Made by a program: the position numbers and the translations under genes. Shown here piece by piece: positions 25,247-33,592 of a stretch of DNA of 64,000 nt. Position 1 is the stretch's first letter; each line of letters opens with the position of its first letter. Source of the stretch: Ardenticatenaceae bacterium (GTDB lineage: Bacteria; Chloroflexota; Anaerolineae; Promineifilales; Promineifilaceae); assembly GCA_020634435.1 (NCBI GenBank), contig JACKBS010000004.1, positions 1 through 64,000 of the forward strand, written 5' to 3'. A model generated the notes under the pieces. It ran no database searches. It was not told the DNA's origin and worked only from the letters and a program-made list of their open reading frames with translations.

Positions 25247-26311
25247 ATGATGAAATTAGAAAATATTGTCGTTCTGATTCCAGCGCTTAACCCAAACAAC
25301 AAACTGGTTGATCTGGTTAAGCAGCTCAACAAAATGGGCCTGGTGAATGTCATGGTTATTGATGACGGCTCTGATGATTCAGCACAAGCGGTTTTTGATG
25401 AAGTGCAGACTTATCGCGCTAGAGTCTATCGCCACCAGAAAAATCTGGGTAAGGGCGCGGCTTTAAAGACCGGCATCGCGTGTGTCAGGAAAAATCAGCC
25501 GCACATTATTGGCGTGGTTACTGCCGATGCGGATGGACAGCATGCCCCCAAGGATGTTTTGAAAGTTGCCAGGGCGTTGGCCGCTGGCGACATGATTGTA
25601 TTGGGTACGCGGGACCTTTCCCGCAGTGATGTTCCGTTGACCAGTAAAATCGGTAACCTGTTCTCAACCATTTATTACAAAGTGAAAACGGGCAGGCTCT
25701 TAAAAGACACGCAAACCGGGTTGCGCGGTATTCCCGCTAAATACTTTGACTTTGCGCTTGAGGTAGAGGGCGATCGGTATGATTACGAGATGCGCTTTTT
25801 GGAGCAAATGAACGAGAAAGATATTGCTTACAGCACCGTAGACATTGAGACAATTTACGGCGCGGACAGAGTTACGCATTTTCGCGCGGTGAGTGATTCC
25901 TACGTGATTTATGCACCGTTTGTCAAAAACATTGCTTCGTCACTGCTCTCGGCCGTCGTTGATATCGCCGCTTTTATGCTGTGGGTCAGCTTGGGAAGCA
26001 GCATCTTTGCGGCTACCGTTTTGGCCAGAGCTCTTTCGGGCATCTTCAATTTTTCCTTGAATAAAATCTGGGTGTTTGACATGAAGGATTCGCATAACAC
26101 CCGAAACGAATCTTTGAAATACCTGGCCTTGTTTATTGTGCAGATGATTTTTAGTGGGTTATTAACCGAGGCGCTTAATAACGTCCTCATCTTCCCCAAT
26201 AGCCTACTATTTATCAAGATATTGGTCGATTGCTTCCTGTTTGTGACGAACTTTATGGTTCAACGATTTTGGATTTTTCCATCCCATTTAAAACTGAGTA
26301 CACCAAAATGA
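25247..26311 (+). CDS. Glycosyltransferase family 2 fused to a GtrA-like membrane domain
   Basis: 354 residues; ATGATG follows AGGAGAAAG. Residues 1-215 are a GT2/dolichol-phosphate-mannose-synthase-like domain: VVLIPALNPN, VMVIDDGSDD, NLGKGAALKTGI, the metal-binding DADGQHAP (94-101) and QTGLRGIP. Residues about 225-350 hold four membrane segments of the GtrA/DPMS type (SSLLSAVVDIAAFML, ALSGIFNFSLNKIWVF, FVTNFMVQRFWIFP). The expected job is to put a sugar on a polyprenyl phosphate and flip or anchor it for modification of a surface glycan. The stop overlaps the next start (ATGA), so the phosphodiester glycosidase is coupled. AT-richer, octamer-poor sequence suggests acquisition from elsewhere. 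Confidence 0.88.
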   Translation: MMKLENIVVLIPALNPNNKLVDLVKQLNKMGLVNVMVIDDGSDDSAQAVFDEVQTYRARVYRHQKNLGKGAALKTGIACVRKNQPHIIGVVTADADGQHAPKDVLKVARALAAGDMIVLGTRDLSRSDVPLTSKIGNLFSTIYYKVKTGRLLKDTQTGLRGIPAKYFDFALEVEGDRYDYEMRFLEQMNEKDIAYSTVDIETIYGADRVTHFRAVSDSYVIYAPFVKNIASSLLSAVVDIAAFMLWVSLGSSIFAATVLARALSGIFNFSLNKIWVFDMKDSHNTRNESLKYLALFIVQMIFSGLLTEALNNVLIFPNSLLFIKILVDCFLFVTNFMVQRFWIFPSHLKLSTPK

Positions 26312-27342
26312 AAAAACACACCTTTGCGATTATTTACGCCGCCCTATTGATAGCGGCAACCGTTTGGAGCCTGCTCGACACGTTTGTCATTGCCGACAAA
26401 ATCGTCGTGGTAGACGAGACGGCCGCCAATACCAGTATCTATGTGGACCTTGAAAACGAAGCTGCGACCAGCAGCAGTTCGGGCAGCGCTCAAGATGAAA
26501 TTGTTGTGAGCGCTGCTGCGAACAGTCTGGTAGTTGAGCCTGCTTCTAGTGCCACTTCGGATAGCGACCTAGTTGAGGATAGTGACAGCAGCGGTGATGT
26601 GCCTATCATCACGGCGAATTCCTATCAGGATGCCAATATGCAAATCACCATCGAGACCATTCGGGCATACGACACGGACATCTATATTGCCGATGTGATC
26701 GTCAGTGATATTGCTTATCTTAAGACGGCGCTGGCGCAAAATACCTTTGGCAAAAACATTAAAGAGACAACTTCGGCTATGGCCGAGGAACATGAGGCAA
26801 TTCTGGCTATCAACGGGGACTATTACGGGTTTAGAAACTCTGGCTTTGTGGTCCGCAACGGCGTGTTGTACCGCACGACGGCGAGAAGTGGGTCTAATGA
26901 TGCGTTAGTCGTCATGGCGGATGGCAATTTTGAGATCGTTAACGAGAGCAATACGGATGTGCAAGCGCTGTATGATGCTGGTGCGCTCCAGGTCTTTTCT
27001 TTTGGGCCAGGGCTCATTGAAAATGGGGAGATTACCGTCACGAGCAGTTCTGAAGTGTCGCAATCGAAGTCCAGCAATCCCCGAACGGCTATTGGCATGA
27101 TTGCGCCGCTGCATTACATCTTCGTGGTTTCAGATGGCAGAACGTCGCAAAGTGCGGGGCTGTCGCTGCTGGAGTTAGCTCAAATTATGCAGCAGTATGG
27201 CGTTACGGAAGCTTACAATCTGGACGGTGGTGGCTCATCAACGATGGTGTTTAATGGGCAAGTGGTGAACAATCCGACAGACGGCCGTTCCTACGGCGAG
27301 CGCAAGGTAAGCGACATCATTTATATTGGAGAACACCTATGA
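26308..27342 (+). CDS. Membrane-anchored phosphodiester glycosidase (NAGPA domain)
   Basis: 344 residues from the ATG at 26308, overlapping the previous stop by four bases; the longer in-frame start inside the glycosyltransferase gene is rejected. An N-terminal anchor (about 8-27) and a Ser-rich acidic linker (about 45-110) precede a NAGPA-type catalytic domain: AILAINGDYYGFRNSGFVV, FGPGLIENGEI, SSNPRTAIGM and the hallmark YNLDGGGSSTMVFNG. Enzymes of this family cleave sugar-phosphodiester bonds outside the cell. Coupled to a GT2-GtrA gene and a small membrane protein, it probably trims or remodels a surface or teichoic-like glycan. The operon looks like one from Firmicutes; this is inference from sequence style. 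Confidence 0.88.
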   Translation: MKKHTFAIIYAALLIAATVWSLLDTFVIADKIVVVDETAANTSIYVDLENEAATSSSSGSAQDEIVVSAAANSLVVEPASSATSDSDLVEDSDSSGDVPIITANSYQDANMQITIETIRAYDTDIYIADVIVSDIAYLKTALAQNTFGKNIKETTSAMAEEHEAILAINGDYYGFRNSGFVVRNGVLYRTTARSGSNDALVVMADGNFEIVNESNTDVQALYDAGALQVFSFGPGLIENGEITVTSSSEVSQSKSSNPRTAIGMIAPLHYIFVVSDGRTSQSAGLSLLELAQIMQQYGVTEAYNLDGGGSSTMVFNGQVVNNPTDGRSYGERKVSDIIYIGEHL

Positions 27343-27722
27343 ACACAGTGAAAATCGTGAAAACTTATATTTTCACCACACTTTTTTGTATCGTTTTTAA
27401 CACCGTGTATTCCCTTTTTGGCCACGGCGTGACCTCGCCCTTTATGAGTTATGCATATGCTTTTAGCCTGGTATTGGGCGTTGGTGGTTTTATTCTGGTG
27501 GGTCAACTACACCTGGAAAATCGGGTGGCGTTTAATCTGTACAACGCCGGGATTGCCACATTGACGGTGGGCAGCCTTTTGCGCGGCATCATTGATATTG
27601 CCGGAGCGGATACAATCTATCCGGTTTATTACTTTGTGGTTGGTGCGGGGTTGGCTGTCGTTGGTGGGCTTTTGTACGTTTTTCAGTGGCAGGCCAGCCT
27701 TGCTGACAGTTTGACAAGCTGA
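27339..27722 (+). CDS. Four-helix membrane protein of the glycan operon
   Basis: 127 residues starting within the stop of the preceding gene (ATGA overlap). Four hydrophobic segments: about 8-28, 36-55, 66-86 and 98-116. Charged residues are few. No family is recognised. The double translational coupling with the glycosyltransferase and glycosidase says it belongs to the same process, perhaps as a carrier or anchor for the modified glycan. Confidence 0.75.
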   Translation: MNTVKIVKTYIFTTLFCIVFNTVYSLFGHGVTSPFMSYAYAFSLVLGVGGFILVGQLHLENRVAFNLYNAGIATLTVGSLLRGIIDIAGADTIYPVYYFVVGAGLAVVGGLLYVFQWQASLADSLTS

Positions 27723-27920
27723 GAGGTTTTTTAGAAACGGCCGTTTCTTCCGCAACCGGTTTTTAAAAAAGGGGAGGGGAAACGGCCGTAATTCTCTTGC
27801 AAAGTCTGGGGTTAGTGGAAAACCCTCTCCCTGCCTAAGCCGATAAATAGCAGACTGAGTTTGCTGATTGCGATGTGAATTATTGCCAGACAGTTTGACG
27901 GAAAGCGACCAATTCTCGTT

Positions 27921-28358
27921 TCATTCGTCAAATTCTATGTTCTCAAGAAACAAGGCTTCTTTCCAATCACCGGTTTTGGTTAGGGGTATTTCACGATCTC
28001 CAAAGGCTCGAATTTCATCCCGTTCTAATTCAGAAAGTCCAAAAACTTCACACATTTGGTCAAAAGTCTTTAATTCTTCTAAAGTCAAAGTACGGTCAGC
28101 CAAAGCTGAAATATACGCAGCAACAGCGGCAGCTTTCCGTGATTCTAGTGTTGGTAGATATGAAACAATAGTTTCTAATGAGGGTGGTTGGTGCATTGCT
28201 TGGTTAAGAAGATTCAATTCCTTTTCATCAAGTCCTTGATTGCGAGCTTCTTCATTAATCAGTTGAACTTCTTGCTCGTTCAATGATTGGTCAGACCAAC
28301 TCATAAATACCATTGCTAAGACAATTCCTAAATCTTCATGCTCTGTTGAAGTGGACAT
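27921..28358 (-). CDS. TerB-like acidic helical protein
   Basis: 145 residues, helical and acidic, with the spacing of a TerB / tellurite-resistance-type domain: VLAMVFMSWSDQSLNEQEVQLINEEA, then a second half AAVAAYISALADRTLTLEELKTFDQMCEVFGL. The D-x-x-[LV]-xxxE pairs resemble the metal-binding helices of TerB. The GGGGGAAAG ribosome site lies next to the stop of the upstream EcsC-like gene (15-bp gap), so the two form an operon. TerB-type domains sense or respond to stress at membranes. Tellurite resistance itself is not implied. Confidence 0.7.
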   Translation of the reverse strand: MSTSTEHEDLGIVLAMVFMSWSDQSLNEQEVQLINEEARNQGLDEKELNLLNQAMHQPPSLETIVSYLPTLESRKAAAVAAYISALADRTLTLEELKTFDQMCEVFGLSELERDEIRAFGDREIPLTKTGDWKEALFLENIEFDE

Positions 28359-28373
28359 AAAAATTCTTTCCCC

Positions 28374-29072
28374 CTAATCCAAAATGATGACATCTTCATC
28401 GTTAGGCAATATTTCACAGTAATATTTAAGGCAGGCTGCGCCAAAACTTCGAGCTGTAAGATAATTGATTCCACCACCTACGGCCGTTCCAACTCCCATT
28501 GGTACCAATCGCCCTAATGCGATCCCTCCCCGTTTTGTACCCCATTTTGTAAATACAGTTGTACCCAAATTTCGATTAATCTGTTTAAGAACTTCTCCGC
28601 TGACCCGCGTGTCAAATTGCTTAGTAGCTATTTTCGTTCCAACACGTTTGATTGCTTCTTTTGCCGGAACTATCGCACCGGTTTCAATGCCCCATACAAT
28701 TATCAATTCCTCTTTACGTTCTGGTTCAAAAACATCATAATCTAAAATTCCAGCCACGATTAATTGCATTGCAGTAAGATTCCGCAATATAAGCCATGTT
28801 TCTCCTGTTATAGATGTGGTGGTTATTCCAAGCTGAACAGCAGTTCCTAACCCTGGAATTGCGCTAGGCAAAGAAGCTACAACACCTATGCCAGTTAGTT
28901 TCCAAGTTGACACGTTTACAATTTTTCGGGCTAAATCTGGATCCGAGGTAGAGGGATGTTTGCTTTTTAGTTTTTTTACGGCTTCATCTATGTCTTTAGG
29001 ATTTGGGAAAACTGCGAGAGTCTCAAATATGTCAATCAACCCATTTTGCTGTTTGATTATGGCGTTATCCAT
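28374..29072 (-). CDS. EcsC-family protein
   Basis: 232 residues from the ATG at 29072 (AAGGAAAAA upstream); an N-terminal extension of 37 residues is not supported. Family features: a Gly/Ala-rich amphipathic segment TGIGVVASLPSAIPGLGTAVQLGI (about 68-91), an acidic helix (YDVFEPERKEELIIVWGIETG), and the closing GVGTAVGGGINYLTARSFGAACLKYYCE. EcsC proteins accompany ABC exporters or membrane stress functions in other bacteria. The pairing with a TerB-like gene is a recurring theme for both families. The sequence is AT-richer than its neighbours and holds one ACGGCCGT. Confidence 0.75.
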   Translation of the reverse strand: MDNAIIKQQNGLIDIFETLAVFPNPKDIDEAVKKLKSKHPSTSDPDLARKIVNVSTWKLTGIGVVASLPSAIPGLGTAVQLGITTTSITGETWLILRNLTAMQLIVAGILDYDVFEPERKEELIIVWGIETGAIVPAKEAIKRVGTKIATKQFDTRVSGEVLKQINRNLGTTVFTKWGTKRGGIALGRLVPMGVGTAVGGGINYLTARSFGAACLKYYCEILPNDEDVIILD

Positions 29073-29297
29073 TGTTTTTCCTTGATGATAGGTTTTGTTA
29101 TTGGCGGCAGAAGCCACTATCAGCCTCGCGGGCAAGACGAAAAATGGGGTTTTTGCTAAATGAGATTTGATTTTAGTCCCCAATTTCCGGCGAAAAGCTG
29201 ACTCCGGTCAGTATAAACGCTTTTTGCGGTTTTATAAAGGTGAAAATGGAGTGGTGCAGGGTCATCGCATACTCTGGCGACAACGAATGAAATTCAT

Positions 29298-29393
29298 TGT
29301 CTGAGACAAAAAACCTGCTCAAGCAGGTTAAAAAAGGGCCATTTTAGTGCGCTTTAGCGCACTTGTTGTCACAGCGGACGGTTTCTAACCGTC
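29298..29393. repeat. Cluster of four short hairpins
   Basis: In order: TTGTC-TGA-GACAA (29298-29310), ACCTGC-TCAA-GCAGGT (29313-29328), AGTGCGC-TTTA-GCGCACT (29346-29363) and GACGGTT-TCT-AACCGTC (29377-29393). GTCTGAGAC occurs at both ends. They lie downstream of the beta-helix gene on the minus strand. The rest of the spacer 29073-29429 shows no gene. Confidence 0.6.
29304..29329 (-). terminator. Intrinsic terminator of the beta-helix lipoprotein gene
   Basis: Read on the minus strand, AACCTGC-TTGA-GCAGGTT is followed by TTTTTGTC, a stem with a T-run. It lies about 100 bp after the stop of the gene at 29430-30980. Confidence 0.65.
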
Positions 29394-29429
29394 TGAGACT
29401 ATGGGAAGGTCGCTAAAAGCGGCCGTATT

Positions 29430-30980
29430 TCATTTTTGCGCCAGGGGTAAAAAGACAGCCTCCGTCAGCACCACAAATTCATACGCGCCGAGGTCGATAC
29501 GGCCGTTGTTCACTCGTCCATTTCCGTCAAAATCGGCGCTGCCTGCCTCGGTCAGGTTCTCGCCTGCGTCAATCGCTGGGGAGCTGACCAGCAGGTGCAA
29601 ATCGGGCAGGCTGGTGTGGGCCAGCAGCGGATTGGCAAAGAGGGAGTGGGCATCGTTGCCCGTGCCCGATTGATAAGCGGTAAATCCCTGATAGGTTACC
29701 GTTTTCCACTGCCATTCGCCCGCGGCTGCCCCCGCTGTGGCAAAAAAGAGATTACTGTCCAGCACGTTGCCGCTGTTCTGCGTGTATTCATTGCTCATGA
29801 ACAGGTTTTGCCCGTTGGCGTAAAAAATATTGTTTTTGATGACGTTGTTTTGCGTATCAAACTGCACGTACAGCTCACCTGCGCCGGTGTGATTGCTGTC
29901 ATTTTCAAAAAAGGTGTTGTTGACGATGAAACAATCTTCCGTGCTGCCCCGATTGGTGTCGTAGCCGCCCATCGCCAGCCCGGCGCTGTGGTTGTGGTAG
30001 AGCAAATTATTGCGCACGATGATTTCGCTGGTGGCCCGGCCACTGTGCTCGCTGGCAATCTCAATGCCAAAGTTGGATTGGTACACCTGGTTTTGCTCGA
30101 TGGTGATCCGCGTGCCGCCGTCCACGTAGATGCCCGCCGCGCTTTGTTCGCCGCCATAGGCTGGGTTGGTGATCGTGTCGATGTTGTAGACGATGTTGCC
30201 ACGCACCACGCCATCCCGCGCCTGGTCAACGGCCGTATTGCTCGCCGTCCCCTCAAACCCAATCAGATCAATGCCGATGTTGTCGTTGTCGTGCACCACG
30301 TTGCCCTCGATGAGGAAGTCGGACACGTTGCCGTTGAGCACCATTGCCTCACTGTTGCCCAGCTTCAGGTCAAACAGCTCGTTATTGCGGATTACAATTT
30401 CGGTGATGGTGCTGGTTGATTCCGTGCCGTACACGGCGATGCCGTGGGCATTACCGCTGGCCCCGGCGGTCGTTTCGATGGCATGCACCGTGTTGTTTTG
30501 CAGCGTGATGTGATCGGCTGTCCCGGCGACGTAAATGCCCATCGGCACGCGATTGCTGTTGCTGCTGCGATAGTTGCGCAGCTCAAAGCCGTCAATCGTC
30601 ACGTAACTCTGGCTGTCGATGAGGAACAGGGCGCTGTCGCTGTTGGGCACCGTGAGATTGCTGCCATCGAGAACGGCCGTTTCTCCCACATAACTCCTAA
30701 AAATCACATCTCCATCCACTGCCGAACCGGAAACATTGATCGTCACCGCTTCTTCATAGATGCCGCCGCGCACCAGCACCGTATCGCCCGCAGACATGTT
30801 GTCTGCGGCGTGCTGGATGGTGCCCCACGGTTCCGCCAGCGTGCCCGGGTTACCGTCGCTGCCCGTGGTCGCCACGTAGTATGTTGTCGGGGCGGCCTGC
30901 ACCCGATTTGTCTCTTCATAACAGCCCGTTGTGAGGTATACGGCCGTTAACGTCAACCCAAGCCATGCTAATTTTTTCAT
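29430..30980 (-). CDS. Parallel beta-helix lipoprotein
   Basis: 516 residues from the ATG at 30980. The signal MKKLAWLGLTLTAVYLTTGC carries a lipobox with Cys20. Next is the DUF1565-type start YYVATTGSDGNPGTLAEPWGTIQHAADNMSAGDTVLVRGG, then many PbH1 turns (ITEIVIRNNELFDL, FLIEGNVVHDNDNIGIDL, IIVRNNLLYHNHSAG) and a C-terminal cap FANPLLAHTSLPDLHLLVSSPAIDAG. It ends AVFLPLAQK, the recurrent tail. This architecture occurs in pectate-lyase-like enzymes and in surface binding proteins; catalysis cannot be assigned. It resembles the beta-helix gene at 10802, but that protein has a signal peptide and cysteines instead of a lipobox. Confidence 0.85.
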   Translation of the reverse strand: MKKLAWLGLTLTAVYLTTGCYEETNRVQAAPTTYYVATTGSDGNPGTLAEPWGTIQHAADNMSAGDTVLVRGGIYEEAVTINVSGSAVDGDVIFRSYVGETAVLDGSNLTVPNSDSALFLIDSQSYVTIDGFELRNYRSSNSNRVPMGIYVAGTADHITLQNNTVHAIETTAGASGNAHGIAVYGTESTSTITEIVIRNNELFDLKLGNSEAMVLNGNVSDFLIEGNVVHDNDNIGIDLIGFEGTASNTAVDQARDGVVRGNIVYNIDTITNPAYGGEQSAAGIYVDGGTRITIEQNQVYQSNFGIEIASEHSGRATSEIIVRNNLLYHNHSAGLAMGGYDTNRGSTEDCFIVNNTFFENDSNHTGAGELYVQFDTQNNVIKNNIFYANGQNLFMSNEYTQNSGNVLDSNLFFATAGAAAGEWQWKTVTYQGFTAYQSGTGNDAHSLFANPLLAHTSLPDLHLLVSSPAIDAGENLTEAGSADFDGNGRVNNGRIDLGAYEFVVLTEAVFLPLAQK

Positions 30981-31136
30981 CAAATCAATCGCCTTTCTGG
31001 TGATGAGTAAGCTTCCTCAAAAACGACCCTAGAGTATCACCACGGTTTTGGCATTGGCAAGGAGCAAATCGCGGAAGTTATCACGATCTTGGTGCGGTCG
31101 GTTTATTTTGATTTGTGAAGGCGGGGATTGAAAAGC

Positions 31137-31170
31137 GACAACCGGCTGCCTGGGGTTGCAGCCGGTTGTC
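31137..31170 (-). terminator. Strong hairpin terminator
   Basis: A perfect 13-bp stem, GACAACCGGCTGC with GCAGCCGGTTGTC, loop of 8, followed on the minus strand by GCTTTTC. It stands 18 bp after the stop of the gene at 31189-32100. Confidence 0.75.
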
Positions 31171-31188
31171 AAATGAGAAGGAAGAGGA

Positions 31189-32100
31189 TTATTGCGTAGA
31201 GGGGAGGAAGTAAACCTTTTCGGGATAAAAGACAAAACCATCATCTACCAGCTGTGGATTGTGCGCCAGCACATCTTCTTTGAAGGTTTCCCAACTCATG
31301 GGATGGCCGTAGCCAGCGACGAAGCGCTCCCAAACATCCCAGCGGTTGCCGTAGTAGCCGGTAAGCTGAAGATGCCAATCCGCACCGTTGTTTTGCGTGG
31401 GCAGCAGAACCAGCTCGATGGCGTGTTGCGGCGTAGCTGTGGGTTGTGGAACGGCCGTTGCCGCCACTACGATCCCGCCATCGGCAATCACATCGGTTTG
31501 ATCCGTAATCAAGGTTTTGCCATTGAGCCGCAAGTGCCCGGCCTGGTATCCTTCGGTTAGCTCGGCCTCAGGCACGGGCAGCACAACGACGCTGTAGGTG
31601 AGCTGTTTGCCCGCCACCTGGAAGGTTTTAATATCATTTGGCGTCAACTCTTCCAGCCAACGGCCGATGTAGCGTGTGCCAACCATCCCCGGCACGGTCT
31701 TCATTTCTAACAGGTTGTTGGTTTCATCATAAACGTCATGGGTTAGGGTAAGTTCATACTGATTGGGAACGCGCAGTTCAAAGACGCCGTCCATGGGGCC
31801 ATTGTTGGAGAGGCCAGCATTCATCATGCGGGACGTGGTGCGGCTGATCTCTTCGCCGTTTTTGAACAACACCACCACAAAACCATTTTGCCAGCGGCCC
31901 GCTTCGTCGGCAATTTGCCCAGCGAAAACCAGTTCCGTAGGTGTTTCCAGGGTGTCATCCACGCTGGTGCTCACTGCTCCAATAAATTCCTTGGCCGCGT
32001 CTTGCTGGGGTTGGGAGCAAGCGGTCTGGCCGAAGAGCAGAAATCCACCCAAAAATAGACCAATAAGGAAAGCGAAAAAGAGGTTGATGAGACGAGACAT
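31189..32100 (-). CDS. Membrane-anchored or lipid-anchored protein with LysM-like C terminus
   Basis: 303 residues. The N terminus (MSRLINLFFAFLIGLFLGGFLLFGQTACSQ) has a hydrophobic segment with a possible lipobox Cys28. Residues about 45-180 form a beta-rich domain with LVFAGQIADEAGRWQNGFVVVLFKNGEEISRT and FELRVPNQYELTLTHDVYDE. A Pro/Thr linker (VPQPTATPQ) leads to a C-terminal unit with WDVWERFVAGYGHPMSWETFKEDVLAHNPQ and FYPEKVYFLP, which resembles a LysM-like repeat closing on a Leu-Pro. The function is not known; wall or polysaccharide binding is a guess. Confidence 0.7.
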   Translation of the reverse strand: MSRLINLFFAFLIGLFLGGFLLFGQTACSQPQQDAAKEFIGAVSTSVDDTLETPTELVFAGQIADEAGRWQNGFVVVLFKNGEEISRTTSRMMNAGLSNNGPMDGVFELRVPNQYELTLTHDVYDETNNLLEMKTVPGMVGTRYIGRWLEELTPNDIKTFQVAGKQLTYSVVVLPVPEAELTEGYQAGHLRLNGKTLITDQTDVIADGGIVVAATAVPQPTATPQHAIELVLLPTQNNGADWHLQLTGYYGNRWDVWERFVAGYGHPMSWETFKEDVLAHNPQLVDDGFVFYPEKVYFLPSTQ

Positions 32101-32318
32101 GCGATTCCTCCACTGGTTACGGCCGTTTTGGAGAAATTCGGCCGTATACCGCTAAGCCGAGAGCGAGATGTTCAGCCAACGCGACTTGTCTGAACACATT
32201 CAGCATAACATACAGGTCAACCTTGCGGCTGACAGCTGAGTGACACAAATCATACGGCCGTATGACAATAAACGATGGCGGAATGGAAATTCAGGTAGTC
32301 AGGGGAAATAGCCGGGAT

Positions 32319-32984
32319 TTAGTCGGTGTGGAGAAGCTGGTAGTAGCTGTGGCCCGCGCAGGTTTGGCAGAGGATACGGCCGTTCGCATCCACCACCTCG
32401 CGTTCATTCATGATCTCTTCGTGGCACTGCTGGCAGACGGCCCGTTTGTTCGGCTGGCTGAGGATGGCAGCTAGCGGCTGTTGCAGGGTGACCGCTTGCA
32501 CGGTCACCAACTGCTCATCCGGGATGCGCTGATAGCCGAGCAGGTATTGCCGCCAGCGGTCGGGTTCTTCGGGGGCAAACAGTTGGGCGATCTGGCGGGA
32601 AACGGCCGTTGGCGCAACCCGTACCGCCTGGCCTGTGTGCGTGTCGATGAGCGTGGCTGCTACCTTGCCGTAATCAGCGACCCGCAGCGTGCGCCGCCCC
32701 ACAAAGCAGTGGGTGGCCACGGCAATGCCGTCCGCGCCGCAGCCATCGGTTTCCACAATGGTGAGTAGCCGCTTGTCGTCGTTGTTGAAGGGGGGCGTTG
32801 TTTCTGGGCAGATCAGGCCCAAAGCCAGCAGCCCGCGCAGCCCCAGGCGCACGCCGAGCACCTGCCGGGGGCATAAATGGTGGTGCCGGGCAGCGGTGCG
32901 GACCAGCAGTTCAGGCAAAAGGGGGTGCAACGGCCGTTCCTCATCGGAATCGGTTGAAAAGTTGGAGGATGTAGAAGTAGTCAT
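32319..32984 (-). CDS. Stand-alone FmdE-family protein with C-terminal zinc finger
   Basis: 221 residues. The FmdE core shows HHHLCPRQVLGVRLG (His36, Cys38), then VETDGCGADGIAVATHCFVGRRTLRVADYGK (Cys82, Cys93), the pattern of the formylmethanofuran-dehydrogenase subunit E family. The C terminus has CQQCHEE (Cys184, Cys187) and CQTCAGH (Cys206, Cys209), a likely zinc ribbon. No molybdopterin dehydrogenase subunits are nearby, so methanogenic C1 chemistry is not implied; isolated members are thought to serve metal or molybdenum-cofactor related roles. The gene stands alone on the minus strand. Confidence 0.82.
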   Translation of the reverse strand: MTTSTSSNFSTDSDEERPLHPLLPELLVRTAARHHHLCPRQVLGVRLGLRGLLALGLICPETTPPFNNDDKRLLTIVETDGCGADGIAVATHCFVGRRTLRVADYGKVAATLIDTHTGQAVRVAPTAVSRQIAQLFAPEEPDRWRQYLLGYQRIPDEQLVTVQAVTLQQPLAAILSQPNKRAVCQQCHEEIMNEREVVDANGRILCQTCAGHSYYQLLHTD

Positions 32985-33592
32985 CGTAAATTTGAAGCAC
33001 TCAAGCGAGTTGATGTGTTAAAAACACGCCACGCATTGAGGCATATCCAGGCCGTATGATAACCTAGAAGCCAGCCGTAACCAATCGGCACCTTGCAAAA
33101 TGAGGCCCTCTCAATCTCCTTAAAAAGCCAGTGAGCCACCACTGCTTTTTTATGCCAAAAAGTTTTCCGATGCTTGTTTGGCCAAAGCAAAGAAGCCAAA
33201 TAAGCAAGCGCATCGGGGTTTCCCCTTAGAATCAAGCCTTTCCTCTAGAAATAGGGCGATCTTCTCCCCCAATCTGGATTGACTCTACTAGTTCTGTGAC
33301 TCATAATGTAGATCTCACAATTGTTCGACGGGAATAGGGAAAAGCCGACGCAAAAATAAAAATATTCCTCTAAAGTCATTAAGTGGAAGAGCTAGAGTTA
33401 AAGAATATTCCACCTTTTTCTACTAAAAAAATAAAAAGCTAAAAATTGGCCAATGTGGCTTTTCATTAAATGTTCAGGTGTTCATCCATGAAGACCAACA
33501 TAGCATCCTTTCTCAACCATCACAGCGTGCAGTATTTAGGGTAGGCAAGTGTACTGAAGGATCTGCAAATATAGATTTGAGGAGGTGTCACT
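32985..33592. other. Gene-poor spacer before the hybrid kinase
   Basis: A 608-bp region. Positions 33340-33450 are strongly AT-rich. A minus-strand frame of 84 codons (32981-33235) has no ribosome site or recognisable product. The promoter of the kinase must lie here, and GAGGAGGTG (33581-33589) is its ribosome site. No RNA gene or clear hairpin array is seen. Confidence 0.5.

Noticed and set aside
27921..28358. Tellurite resistance
   Set aside because: Only a TerB-like domain is present; the other ter genes are absent.
29298..29393. Possible CRISPR-like repeat array
   Set aside because: The hairpins differ in sequence and no regular repeat-spacer unit exists. No cas gene is in the window.
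32981..33235. 84-codon minus-strand frame upstream of the FmdE-like gene
   Set aside because: No ribosome site, no similarity noticed, odd Trp/His-rich product; kept only as a remark in the spacer entry.
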